A stretch of 64,000 nucleotides of DNA from Cynocephalus volans. Lineage: Eukaryota > Chordata > Mammalia > Dermoptera > Cynocephalidae. Location: NCBI RefSeq assembly GCF_027409185.1, contig NC_084463.1, forward strand, positions 65,519,852 through 65,583,851. The letters are read 5' to 3'. A model generated the notes under the pieces. It saw nothing but the letters and a program-made list of their open reading frames with translations, did not search any database and was not told the DNA's origin. The position numbers were made by a program, and so were the translations under genes. Positions 45,190 to 57,043 of the stretch are shown piece after piece (within the stretch, counting starts at the first letter, position 1; each line of letters begins with the position of its first letter).

Positions 45190-46195
45190 GTTTTTACTAA
45201 AAATCCTTTGTGCTCCGCCTATTCACTCCTCCTTAATGCCTGGCAACCAATGGCCTTTCTACTGTCTCCATCTTTGTCTTTTCCAGAATGTCATATAGTT
45301 GGAATTATAGTGTATATATCTTTTTCAGATTGGCTTCTTTCACTTAGTAATATGCATTTAAGATTCCTCCAGGTCTTTTCATGGCTTGAGAGCACGTTTC
45401 TTTTTAGCGCTGATTAGTATTTCATTGCCGGGATGTTACAATTTATTTATCCATTCACCTACTAAAGCACATCTTGATTATTTTCAAGGTTTGGCAATTA
45501 TGAATAAATAAAGCTGCTATAAACATCCATGTGTAGGTTTCTGTGTGGACATTAAGTTTCAGCTCCTTTGGGTAAATACCAAGGAGCACAATTGCTAGAC
45601 CAGATGGTAAGAGTATGTTTAGTTTTGTAAGGGGGAAAAAACAACAACAACAAAAAAACTGCCAAACTGTCTTCCAAAGTGGCTGGACTATTTTTTGCAT
45701 TCCCGCCAACAGTGAGTGAGAGTTCCTGTTGTTCAGCATTGGCAGTGTTTGGTGTTGTCCGTGTTGGATTTTGGCCATTCTAATAAGTGTACTAGTATCT
45801 CATTGTTCTGATTTGCATTTCCCTATGACATATTGTGTGGAGCATCTTTTTATTTATTTGATTGTGTGTAGGCTGGGAATGAGCATCTTTTCATATGTTC
45901 ATTTGCCATCTGTATAACCATCCTCTTTGGAGAGGTGTCTGTTAAAGTCTTTGGCCCATTTGATTGAGTTGTTTGTTATTGAGTTTTAAGAGTTCTTTGT
46001 ATATTTTGGAGAACAGTCCTTTATCAGATGTCTTTTGCAATTATTTTCTCCCATTCTGTGGTTTGTCTTCTCATTCTCTTGATGGTATCTTTCACAGATC
46101 AGAAATTTTTACTTTTGGTGAAGTCCAGCTTATGTTCTCCTTTTGTGGATTGTGACTTTGTCTTATCTAAAACCAGTTGACTTCTAGTTTTTGAT
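45190..46195 (-). mobile_element. Old L1 (L1M-type), antisense
   Basis: Reversed ORF2/3' text: 'ctccaggtcttttcatggct', 'gtatttcattgccgggatgt', 'tgattatttcaaggt'-like wording and 'atctcattgttctgatttgc'. A short minus frame (45455-45778) is degenerate ORF2. Confidence 0.8.
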
Positions 46196-46239
46196 TGTTT
46201 CCCTTTTTTCCCTGTCAATATAAACACAGATACACACAG

Positions 46240-46960
46240 GTGCACATGTGTATGCGTATGTGTTGTATATGCGCACCCTGATAAATAGTACCAAACTATG
46301 TTCTGTTTTGCTACTGGCTTCTTAACAATGTATCATAGAGATTGCTCCACAGCAGTATATGGATAGATTTCTCATTCCTTTTTTATAGTTGCACGATATT
46401 TAATTGTGTGGATATACAATAGTTTATTCTGTGAGTTCCCAACTGATGGACATTTGGGTTGGATTTTCATCTTGTTTTTGTTTTTTATTGGAGTATTTTT
46501 GGAATAGAATCCTAAAAGTAGGTTTACTTAAAGAGCAAGTGCATGTGTATTTCTCTCCAACATTTTAATATGAAATTTCAAAAATGCAATAAGTACAAAG
46601 ACTTTAACAGTAAACACCTTATACCTACACCTGGATGCTACCTAATTTACTAGCCATTTATCCATCCCTCTAACTGTATATTAACTCCTCTCATTTTTTG
46701 ATGCATTTCAAAGTAAATTGCAGATATCTGTCTACATCCCCCTAAGTACTTCAGCACACCTATCACTAATGAGAGTTCAGTATTTGTATAGATTTTCTTT
46801 TTTTGATGTAAAATTTACATATAATGAAAAATGCAAATTCAAAGTGTACATTTGCTGAGTTTTAATGAATGTATATATCTCTGTAACCCAAACCTCTGAT
46901 AAGATATAGAACATTGCCATTAGCCCAGCAAGTTCTCTTGTGCCTCTTTTTAGTTCACCC
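46240..46960 (-). repeat. L1M-type 3' fragments, antisense
   Basis: 'tgatgcatttcaaagtaaat', 'gcagatatctgtctacatcc' and 'gatataaaatttacatataa'-like text are common in reversed old L1 3' ends. Edges are vague. Confidence 0.5.
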
Positions 46961-47000
46961 TTGGCCCTACACTTTCGGAGGTGACCACTATTTGCATATA

Positions 47001-47004
<4 letters not shown>

Positions 47005-47041
<37 letters not shown>
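47005..47041 (+). repeat. (TG)n microsatellite
   Basis: About 18 uninterrupted TG units in DDX10 intron 6. Confidence 0.95.
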
Positions 47042-47044
<3 letters not shown>

Positions 47045-47263
47045 ACATATAATCTATAAGGGATTTTGAATGTATTTTAAAGTCATGTGTTGGATTTACT
47101 TTTTTAAGGAACAATAGAGAAAAGATCTCTTTTTGACGTATGTGTGTGGGAAATTTGTTTGAGAGATGTGCCACCATAAAAATTTGTTTCCTTTTTTGGT
47201 CTGGATTTCGAAGTTACTACCATGGCATACTTTTAATGTTTTTCCTCCCCTTAATTCCACAAG

Positions 47264-47390
47264 CACCCCTGCCACTTTGGAACAGAATTACATAGTTTGT
47301 GAGCTGCAGCAAAAAATAAGTGTGCTATATTCCTTCTTGAGAAGCCATCTGAAAAAGAAGAGTATTGTATTTTTCTCCAGTTGCAAAGAG
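47264..47390 (+). CDS. DDX10: DDX10 exon 7
   Basis: Acceptor AATTCCACAAG. It completes the Ser codon, then reads TPATLEQNYIVCELQQKISV, LYSFLRSHLKKKSIVFFSSC and KE, phase 0, with donor GAG|GTACTG. It opens RecA-like domain 2; IVFFSS lies at motif IV. I see no change from human as remembered. Confidence 0.95.
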
Positions 47391-48009
47391 GTACTGACTG
47401 TTTATTTTCTTTATGAACTTATTGATGTTGAATCATCCCTTTTGAGATATCACATTTCGGTTACACAAATAATTGTATCATATGAGAAACACAGTGCTAG
47501 GTGTGGCAATGGATCTGTAGATAATAAGAATCCCGTGTCTTTTTGTAAAGGAATCTGTGGATGGGACTTTAATCTGGATGAGGGCAGAAACTGTCTTTTC
47601 TTCAGTATTGTGGTAGGTGCTAACAATACTGGAAACGTAGTAGCTCTCACATATTGGTAGAATGAACAATTGGCAGCTAGGCTAAGCAGAGGTCTTTATA
47701 ATCTGACACCTCCCATCCCCTCCATGGATATGGAACTGAGTATTGCGTTTATTTCCGTGCTTCATATCTTTGTTCGTGCTGATCTCTGTTTGGGATGTCC
47801 TCTCTGTATCCCTTCACCCTAATTCTGGGGAAATATTTAGTGTTCTTTAAGGCTAAGTTCAGATGTTCCACACGAAAGTCCTTTTCTGACACTTCCATTT
47901 TTTAGAATCAGTTGCTCTCTCCCCTGTCCTTCTGTAGTGTTTTGTTTATACCTTTATTTAGTTCATAAACACTTCTTGAACACTATACCAGTGCTAGGAA
48001 TAAGGGATT

Positions 48010-48545
48010 CAGAGATGTATGAGGTGTCCATTGACAGGTGACTGGATAAAGACAAGGTGGTATATATACACAATGGATTACTACTCAGCTGTAAAAAGTG
48101 AAATCCTATCATCTGTGGCAACATGGATGAGCCTAGAAGACATGAAGTTAAGTGAGATAAGTCAGGCACAGAAAAATAAATACCCCATGTTCTCATGTGT
48201 GGGAGCTGGAGAAAAAAATTGAGCTTATAGAAGTAGAGAGTAGAGTTGTGGTTACTAGAGGCTGGGAAGAAAGGGAGGTAGGAAGAGTTAACAGAATCAA
48301 AATCACAGCTAGAGAGGAGAAATAAGTTCTGGTGGACTATGGTAGTGGTAGGCATTTATAATTAACAACTTATTGTATATTCTCAAATGGCTAGAAGACA
48401 GGAGCTCAAATGTTCTTCTCATCATGAAAATGATAAATTGTGTTGGCGAATATACTAATTACCCTGATAGGATTTCACACATTGTATACATATATTGAAA
48501 TATAACTCATGTATAATCAATACATGTCAATTAAAAAATAAGTTT
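48010..48545 (+). mobile_element. L1 3' end, sense, in intron 7
   Basis: Sense ORF2 C-terminus and 3'UTR: 'caatggattactactcagct', 'gtggcaacatggatgagcct', 'gtggttactagaggctggga'. 5'-truncated. A MITE copy lies 10 bases after it. Confidence 0.85.
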
Positions 48546-48555
48546 TTATTCATCA

Positions 48556-48628
48556 TGAAAAAAAGTTCATGGAAAAATAGAAATAAAAGATAATACAAAT
48601 CTTTCCATGAACTTTTTGGAGTACTCAT
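48556..48628. mobile_element. Palindromic MITE, mariner-like (copy 4)
   Basis: GTTCATGGAAAAATAGAAAT pairs with the far arm CTTTCCATGAACTTTTTGGA. The left terminal GAGGGTACTTC is lost or merged into the preceding A-rich text. Confidence 0.7.
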
Positions 48629-49199
48629 GTGAGAAAACTTTGTCTCCTCCCCTAAGGAGAAAGGAGCATGGTCAATTTTGTGTGCCAGTTTTTCTTGTAC
48701 CATGTTTCAGACTCCTGATCACATACAGTAGTTGGCATCTTGTAGATCATTTCTAGATTTATAGCTTTTACAACAGCTGAGCTTGATAAATATGCAGGTG
48801 AGTTTCCCTCCAGCTTGTGGGGAAGATGAATGGTGGTTTGTTTCTCTTGTTGGGTGAAAACACTTGAACTCTATCATTTTACTATGTAAAGAATAACTTC
48901 ATATTTTTTTAAGACCTATTTTAGATTTTCAGGACTTTATATCTTCTAAAAAAGGATGGTTTTGGTATCTAGATGTTAGGAAATAAATCTGAGAGTCCTG
49001 TTAAAGTTTCTGCTTTGTAATACTCTGCTTTTCTTCTTGTCACAGTAGACAAAGTGTCCTTGCTTGTATCTGTGACTAACTCTTCTTGTGTATTAGACTG
49101 TCTTCTCGTGTGCTCAAGTCCTTTGCTACTGCAAATACCCCTTTCTCTCCTGCATTTTCTTTTCTCCCTATCATTCTTTAATATTGCCCATATTAAAAA

Positions 49200-50140
49200 T
49201 AAAAAATCCTGTGTCCCTTTCTAGTCACTACCTCTTTTCTCTGCTCTTCTTCATAGCAAATTCTCCTAAAGGCTTATCTCTAATAGCTGAGTCACTTTAT
49301 CATCTCCTTTTCTCTCCTTAGCCCACCTTTGAGTCAGCCTTTATTAAGGGATGCAGCTTTCCAGAGGTGGTGCTCAGTTATCAGTCTTTATCTTACTTGA
49401 CCTCTTAGAAGCATTTGGTACTGCTGACCATTTTCTCCCTCTTGAAGCAGTCTTTAGACTGCTGTGACTCCTCAGTCCTCCCCTCATGTTTTCTGACTAC
49501 TCTAATTTTAACCTCCTCTACTTGACCTCTGCAGTTTGGAGTGCCTCAGATCACTCTACTCCACTCTTTTCCCATCTATGCTTTCTTTCTAAGTAACATC
49601 ATTAGTTTCATGGCTTTAAATTCCATCTATGTGCTAACAACTGCCAAATCCACATCTCAAGCCCTAACTTCTTTCCTGAGCTCCAGACTTGTGTATCCCC
49701 TTGACTACTGGGTATGTTGCATACCTACAATGCATCTCAAATTTAACATAGGAAAAGCAATTTAAGAGTTCCTGTCCCTATGTCTTCCTCCCCCAACTCT
49801 TCCCCATCTTGATAAATGACTGAATCCTTAATTCCTGTCTGTCTTCATCCCATATTAAATCTATTGATAACTCATAAGCTCTGTCACTTCTCACCCCCTC
49901 CCATGCTACAGTGCAGTCTGAACCATGCTTAACTTTGTCTTAGCCTTCTAATTTGTCTCCCCATTCTCTCTCTTTCCTGTAGTTTTCCCACGTAATAGCC
50001 AGAATGGATCTTTGGAAAGTAGAAACTGGAATATGTCATTGCCTTGCTTAAGACCCTCCAGTGACTTTCTATACATTAGAATTAAACTCCATACTTAGAA
50101 CTTACATGGCTTTATCCCACATATGTTTTCCCCCTCAGTT
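49200..50140 (+). repeat. L2 element, sense
   Basis: L2 text runs through 'ttggtactgctgaccatttt', 'catctatgtgctaacaactg'-like and 'gacctctgcagtttggagtg' wording to 'gaccctccagtgactttcta', a typical L2 3' phrase. No frame is open. Confidence 0.65.
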
Positions 50141-51474
50141 AGTTTGTCAATTCAAGGCCAGTCCTGATTCAAGAGATAGAGAAAGTTTTTATGAACTCAG
50201 TTTACACTTCCTGAGTTTCTATATGTACTTCTTCTGAGATTGATTTGCCTGAGTGCATCTGTGGTCTGGAAATTCTACTTTTCCATCTCCCCTTTCATGG
50301 TGGCCCTTTTAATATCTTTACAAAAGACAGGTGTAAGTTCATCTATCCCCAGTCTTACTGGTACATTGTCCCAGAATCAGAACCTTTCACTAGAGTATTG
50401 CTATTGAGAAAATGAATGTGTCTGCTGACTCTGTAACACGTGATTTTGCAATTTAGGTGGTGTCCCATTCTTTACCTTCAACAGAATTGAAGAGAGACTT
50501 TAATGGAGTTATTAACTGATAGATGATTACAAATAATTTTTGCTGATCTGTCATTATGATTTTTGGCATATTTTGAAGGAGTTCAGAGTTAAGGTTTCTT
50601 CTAGTCCTTTTTCTGTATTTATGTGAACAGATTTTCTTAACTCCTATGTTAGAGAAAATAGGAATAAAATGCTGAACTCTGCCTCAGTCTATCAATCCAG
50701 TTTCCGTTTATGAGTATATAAACTAGAGACATAAAACTAAAACAGTAAGCTCCTTCTAGTTCCGTACATTCAGATGTATTTACAATAAAATTTTGTCTTA
50801 TAGTTATTTATCAAATCCTAACATATTTCTTGTTTTGGTCAGTTTTATACTACTATTATGATAATTTCTCAGTCTGAGAAGAAAGTTAATAAAGCCATAT
50901 AAACAGAAAATTAAAATAATGTGTATCGATTTTAACTTTTTTGTTGTGGAAACTTATGGATTATGATAACACGATTAATAAGATTTTCAAGCTTAAAACT
51001 TAAGATATGGTTCTGTGGGATCAGGAAATAGAAATGAGAGTTAAAGGAGGAAAGGAAGTAAAAGTTCTTTCTGTTAAAGGAGTTTCTTCACATTTTTTGC
51101 ATGATTGATGGGTATTAAATTGCTTTGCTATTTAGAATCCGTTGGATACGTTTATAAGAGATAAGTGTTTATTTTTAAAACATCAGTATTTATCAGTAAT
51201 TACATTTTTTGCAACTATTCAATTTTGGAAAAATTTCAGATAACTTAAATGCAAGAAGAGCATTTTTTCCCCCCAAAAATTATTTTAGGAAAAATTCGAT
51301 CAAAAATGTTTGAAGATCACAACTCAAGACTACATTTCCCTTTTCTCTCCTCAATATTTAAAAAAATATTTTTTTCATTGGTGAAATGTGTGCTCCTTAG
51401 TACATTTTTGCTGTTTATTTTGTAAGATTGCTGCCATCTGGCAGTACCAAACTCATTCTTCTGTTAATGCCCAG
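50141..51474 (+). other. Rest of intron 7, nothing recognised
   Basis: AT-rich intronic sequence running to the exon 8 acceptor. No nameable element. Confidence 0.4.
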
Positions 51475-51637
51475 GTGCAGTAACTATACCGAGTGTTCTG
51501 CCGGCTATGTCCTGGTATTTCTATCCTTGCCCTCCATGGTCGACAGCAGCAGATGAGAAGAATGGAAGTGTATAATGAATTTGTCCGTAAGAGAGCTGCA
51601 GTGCTGTTTGCTACTGATATTGCAGCTAGGGGGCTGG
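51475..51637 (+). CDS. DDX10: DDX10 exon 8, carries in-frame TAA
   Basis: Acceptor ATGCCCAG, donor CTGG|GTAAGA, 163 bases, ending at phase 1 as required. It reads V-Q-stop-LYRVFCRLCPG, then ILALHGRQQQMRRMEVYNEF and AVLFATDIAARGL (motif V). The TAA at 51481-51483 sits where human has Tyr (VQYLYR, from memory), a single base change. Arg to Cys in RLCPG is another difference. Everything else is conserved. Confidence 0.93.
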
Positions 51638-54600
51638 GTAAGAAAACTTCCTACAGTGAAATTTCTGTGATCATGGGAAACATGATTTGCTTGTAAGGTG
51701 TATTTTGGGAAATATAATAGATTCACATAAGTGGGCTTTCTTTTCTTTCCTCTTATTTTGTAAGAGGAAAAATAAGTAAATTGATGAGAGTGGATTACCG
51801 TTAAGAATTTGTTGGTGAAAATTTCCATAATATTTGCATCTTTTGTGCTCTTACTGTTTTTTTATTGATAATTTTACCATAGAATCCTGAGGAACATATA
51901 AAACCAAAGGAAGATTAAACATTTAAAGACATGAAAAAAAACCTGTTTCTTTGAAAATTGGAAACTTGTTGATAGCTATTGTCACTCATTTCACAAGAAA
52001 AATCAATGAAGTCCATCTTTTTACCAACCATTCTAATTTTTATTTTAAAATCACTACACGTAATGTATTTAAATTTATTTTCAAAAAGCCGCTGTGTTAG
52101 TTTACAACTTGTGGCTTTGTGGCGGTGGCATGGGGTGGAAGTAATTAGAGAGGAAAACTAATTAAGAGGTAGGAAGGAGCAAAGGATGAGAATATATAGG
52201 TGGTAATTTGAATTCTTCAATCACTTAATTTTATTATATTTGTTAATTATGGCAAATTTTTAAACATAAGCAAAATAAGTTTAATGTCCTCTTATATACA
52301 CATTATCCAGCTCTAACAATGATCTTTGTCATGATCCCCCTTTTCCTCCTGTCTGTCTTGGAGTATTCTAAAGCATATCTCAGGCATATCAGTTCATCCA
52401 CATGTGACAGGAGATAGCAGCCAAATATGCATATTTTTAAAGCTCTCTGGGCTATTTTCTCAGCCCTATAACAACTCATTTCCCCACCCCCTCATCACTA
52501 TTTGGCTATATAGTTTTGAAACATTTTGATTGTGTTTATATGTATTTATATGTCTCTGATTTTTTGAACCTAAAATGCTTTAGGTCAACAAAAGCAAATT
52601 TTGAACTGAAGTTTACTCCTTTTAAGGGCCAGATTCCTTTCTTAATTATAAAATAATTCTAAAAAATCACACGTACTATCTACTTACAATGTCATATTTT
52701 CCTTGGATTTTCTTAAATCAGATAGCAATCAATGTAGCCCTTTTTGTACCCTTTCTCTGTTGCATTTTACTCCCCTCTCTCCAAACACACTTACTGTCTT
52801 ATGTTTGGTGTGTAAACTTTTAGTTGAAGGTTCTTTACCTGTAGTCCAAAGAGTCTGTGATAGAATTCAGTGGATCTGAGAACTCTGAAGAGGAGAAAAT
52901 TACATATTTTCACTAGCCTTTAACTGAAATATAGCATTATGAAGGTAAGCAACAAACTATTATAGTTTCAATAGTACCTATGACTTTGTCACTTACTGAA
53001 ATCCTTGATGTTTTCATTTTGCATTAGTTTTTACAGATATCTTGGAATATTATTTACACTCAGTCCTATTTAGATGTTATGGTGGTTATTAGACCCACGA
53101 TTAGGTCATGTTAGTTAATGTAGTAAACAAGCCCATACATTAGTATATCAAATTCTATAAAAAATATTGATGTCTATAGTTTTTATTAGAAATGTTTTCT
53201 CTTGTAGTCCTATATGTTTTCATTTGTGCATTTAAAACATTATTTTGAGGAGTTCATAGGCTTCAACTATGGCACAAAATGTCAAGAGCCTGTGTTCTAG
53301 TTTATTTTTTAAAAAGTATTTTCTGTGGATATATTCATTAGCAATTTCTAGTATTATCTTGGGTCTTCTAGAAGTTCATATAAACAATATCGTTATACAT
53401 ACTAGTCTGTGACTTGCTTTTGAAGTCTTTCCATGTTGGTGTATAAAGATCCAGTGTTTTTATGAAGAGTACCCCATAGTATGAATTTATGCAGTTATCT
53501 ATTCATTCCTGTAAATAATGAACACTTAAAGTTGTTTTTTATTTTCCATTACAAACACTTGCAGTGAATATCCTCAAGCTCTCTTTTGTAAATGTCCAAG
53601 AACTTCTTTAGAATATACCAGTATCTTTTTAAACTTTATTCTTAATTTTAATTTTTAATAATACACGTACATGGGTGTAAAAATGAGTTAAGGGAACATG
53701 CAGGCTCTGCTAGAAGTAACTCCTTAACTTTTTTATTTCCTCTTGTGTTTAGTTCCATATTCCTAAGTAATCTTATGTTCTGCCATTTTTAAATCTATCA
53801 AGTTTAGAAATTATCCAGAAACTTCCTTTTATTACCTCTCTAACAATCAACCGTCTTCTGCTACCCGCCATCTATTATATATTGTTATATCACGACTTCT
53901 GGTTAAATAAACCTTTTTTTATTTACGTTGTTTTGGTTATAAATTAATTGCTTCTGAGGAAAGTGTAGTGTATTAGGGCTACTTTCTTTCTTATGCTTTC
54001 TTTTGCGATTTTCTTTGAGTTAATAATTAAGTTGTTACAAAATTTTGCTTAGTTTTCCATGTTCCCAGTTCTAATTTCTCTAATGTTCAAGCAAATGCCA
54101 CATTCCTAGTTTACTAACAGTTCAGACACAGTTCTGTTTCTTTTCCCCTTGGGACCTCCCTTTTGCAGCTTCTGCCTCTAGTTCTAATCTGAACTGGTTG
54201 CTCCATAAGCCGTATGCACGTTTCTCTTCCTAGGACTCTTCTTTCTAGATCTCTGTCTTCTTTCTTGGCTTACCTTTTTTTTCTCCCTTTTTAATCTTAT
54301 TTTCTAATAGCTTCCTAAGCGTACATGGGAGGTAAATTTTGAGTCTTTGCATATCTGATAATGGCATATCTTTGAATGATAATCAGGTTGGGAATAGAAT
54401 TTTAGTTTGAAATTTTCTCTCTAAATTTTACAGATATTTTTCATTGTCTTCTAGTAGTCAGTATTCTGTTGAAGGTGTTTGCTTTTCTGATTCTCTGATT
54501 CTTTTTTTTGTAACCTGCTTTTCTTTTTCTAGATATACTTAGGATTTTCTGTTCATCCAGTGTCCTGACATTTTATGATAATGTACCTTAGTGCAAGGTC

Positions 54601-54659
54601 CTACTTAGTTGTTGTGCAGGCATTCAGTGTACATTTTCACTCTGGACCCGTACTTTAAT

Positions 54660-54800
54660 AGAATTTTCTATGATTAATGAAATATTCTACGTCCAGTACT
54701 GTAGCTAGTTGCCACATGTGGCAATCGAACACTTGAAATGTGGCTAGTGGAACTGAGGAAGGGATGAGTGTTTAATTTTATTTAATTTTAATTAAACTTG
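54660..54800 (+). mobile_element. hAT-like fragment
   Basis: 'gtagctagttgccacatgtg' and 'gaaatgtggctagtggaact' match the common hAT element carrying 'agccacatgtggctagtgg' motifs. Confidence 0.5.
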
Positions 54801-55037
54801 AATAGCTACAATATTGAGCAGTATAGAGACTCATCTCTTTCAGTTGTAAGATACTTACTTTTGAATTGCTTCTTGGTGTTTTGGTTAAATAACATTCAAT
54901 ATTTATGTTATTTTGACTATGTAATTATTGTTTGCTGCTGAGGGAATTAATTCCTTAGATTGTTTCTTATACTTTTTTTTTGCAATTCTCTTTGAGTTAA
55001 CAACTGCCTTATAAAATTTCTCCCCTTCCTCACCCTT

Positions 55038-55043
<6 letters not shown>

Positions 55044-55068
<25 letters not shown>

Positions 55069-55194
55069 GTCTTTTTCGTGACCGGCACTCAGCCAGTGAG
55101 TGCACCGGCCATTCCTATATAGGATCCGAACCCGCGGCGGGAGCATCGCTGCGCTCCCAGCGCTGCACTCTCCCGAGTGCGCCACGGGCTCGGC
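55044..55194 (-). mobile_element. tRNA-SINE (CYN-like), antisense, young
   Basis: A 25-base T-run, then GTCTTTTTCGTGACCGGCAC, 'gccattcctatataggatcc' (reversed body and B box) and 'gccacgggctcggcc'. A perfect duplication CCCTTATTTACT flanks it (55033-55044 and 55195-55206). It is the long subtype, like the 27766 copy. It lies in DDX10 intron 8, antisense to the gene. Confidence 0.93.
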
Positions 55195-56097
55195 CCCTTA
55201 TTTACTCTTTCTAGAGGAGTATTTGACCTCTTTGATCTTCTAATTTCCCTGTTCTCTCCTATTGCCCATCTCTTTGTCCTTTTCGTGTTCTTTCTGGAGT
55301 ATTTCTTTGACTTTATATTTCAACTTCCCTAATAAAATTAAAATTTTTAAGTGTGTAGACCTCCTTTTTTACAGCCTCTTGTTGTTTGATGGATGCATGT
55401 TTTCTCTCTCTGAAGGCATTAAGTTTTTATGTTTTCTTCTCCACATTGTTTCTGTTTCTGCTCTGTAGCCTTTTCTCTGTCATTCATGTTTGAGGCTTCT
55501 CTCAGTTTTCTGCAATTAGATGTCTTTTTATATTTAGCAATGAGGCACCAAAAAACTATTTGAAGTGATTTGTACATGGATGAGGCTTGTTGACTAATGG
55601 CCTTCATTGTGAGGGGATTTAGACAGAGTCGATCATTTTGTGGAAGACACAAAATGTTGAAGTATATTGTCTTCCAGCATTTAATCTCTCTAGGGAAGAA
55701 AACCTCAACCTCATGAGAATTGAGCTTGCTGCTGGCTCTCTGGAAGCCTAGCAAGAAAGTAGACATGCAGGCTTTCCCTCAATACCCCTGTTTTCACTCT
55801 GCCTCTGCCTTCTACTGCATCTGGTGTCCTGGGGTCTGAAGCCTTCCTCCAGATTAAGGCTCTTGGTCTTGAGACCCAACTATACAGGAGAGGGTAGGGG
55901 ACTTGAGACTCTAAGTACTGCTTTCAGCCCATCTTCCTGTTTGTAGCATTGTGACATGCCCCTGCCTTCTGAGTCACCTGCTTACTTCAAGTCCTGAGAG
56001 AATTGTTCTAAATATCTCTGTTCTGTTTTTCTTGGTTCTTTCTCCACATACTGAAATTCTGCCCTTTTGAATAGATCATATGACTTAGTGACAGTTT

Positions 56098-56329
56098 TTC
56101 AAAAAAAAAAATTTAACATTTACATGTATATTTTTGTGGGGTACAGTTGTGTCGTTTCAATATATGCATATACTGCACAATGATTCACTTAGGGTAGACA
56201 GCATAGTTTTGTACCCGTTAGTCCACCACTTCCCCCACCACCCCATTTCCCTCCTGGCCTCTGGTAACTGTTGTTCTACTTTCTACTTCTATGAGAGCCA
56301 GTTTTTTTTTTAGATTCCACGTATGAGTG
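56098..56329 (-). mobile_element. Short 5'-truncated L1, antisense, 19-bp TSD
   Basis: L1 3'UTR only (reversed: 'tttgtggggtacagttgtgt', 'gggtagacagcatagttttg'). TATGACTTAGTGACAGTTT is duplicated perfectly at 56079-56097 and 56330-56348. About 230 bases long; a fairly recent insertion, related in wording to the L1 at 1568. Confidence 0.9.
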
Positions 56330-56958
56330 TATGACTTAGTGACAGTTTGATGCTTCTAAGTATCATTATCTTCCAATATCTTTTTGTGTGCTCAGCCCTT
56401 TTCCTTGATAGAAATTGATTTGAAATCCTTGCAGCAAAATCAAGGAGTTGAGAGCAGGATTCTCTGGAAATGAATGGAAACTTCTGTAGCCAGAAATATA
56501 TATGGAATAATTATTGCTAGGAAATGGGGAGGGACCTAGAAAGACATTACTTCGGATAAAGGTGGGAATAGCAGGAAAAGTAAACCTTCATTTAAATTTA
56601 GAAACTGGTTTTGTAGTTCACTAGGTCCCCATGAAAAGTGGTTCTTTTAGGTTATTAAATATCAGGGTATTTCATTATTTGTCTGACCCAAAGCAGCTTG
56701 TCTCTTCTATGTCAGATATGAAGAAATCTCATTCATACACTGTCATTAATTTAGGTTCACTTTGTCAAAGAAAAATGTTTATCTCTTGGTTCACACAATT
56801 AACTTTATTTCTAATAGGATTCACAGATGATCTGTTAGTTTGATGTGATAGTCATAGAAAGTTTGGGCAAGCAATATTGTAAAATATAAATAGTGCAGCA
56901 GGACAGACATTTAAACTGATTTTTTTTTTTTTTTAAACTTGACATTCTTTCTTTGTAG

Positions 56959-57043
56959 ATTTCCCGGCTGTAAATTGGGTTCTTCAGTTTGATTGTCCAG
57001 AGGATGCCAACATGTATATTCACAGAGCCGGTAGAACTGCCAG
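56959..57043 (+). CDS. DDX10: DDX10 exon 9 (motif VI)
   Basis: Acceptor TTCTTTGTAG. It completes Asp, then reads [20 protein letters not shown] and HRAGRTA plus two bases of Arg, donor [18 protein letters not shown] is motif VI, whose arginines contact ATP. This is the last exon in the window. I searched the following 7 kb for the next exon (expected to begin Tyr-Lys-Glu-Asp-Gly) and did not find it. Confidence 0.95.

Larger units (their letters stand above)
42615..47263 (+). other. DDX10 intron 6 (4.6 kb)
   Basis: GTATGT...CCACAAG. It holds a hAT-like piece near 42798-43040, AT-rich unnamed sequence 43060-45180, an old antisense L1 (45190-46195), further L1M scraps (46240-46960) and a TG repeat. 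A 29-base word near 43381 recurs with two differences near 44541. Confidence 0.8.
51638..56958 (+). other. DDX10 intron 8 (5.3 kb)
   Basis: GTAAGA...CTTTGTAG. Old L1 scraps lie near 52270-52540 and 53390-53640, a hAT-like piece at 54660-54800, a tRNA-SINE at 55044-55194 and a short L1 at 56098-56329. Other stretches (51640-52260, 52550-53380, 53650-54650, 55210-56075, 56350-56958) show nothing nameable. Confidence 0.8.

Noticed and set aside
47005-47041. TG repeat as something unusual
   Set aside because: An ordinary microsatellite of common length.
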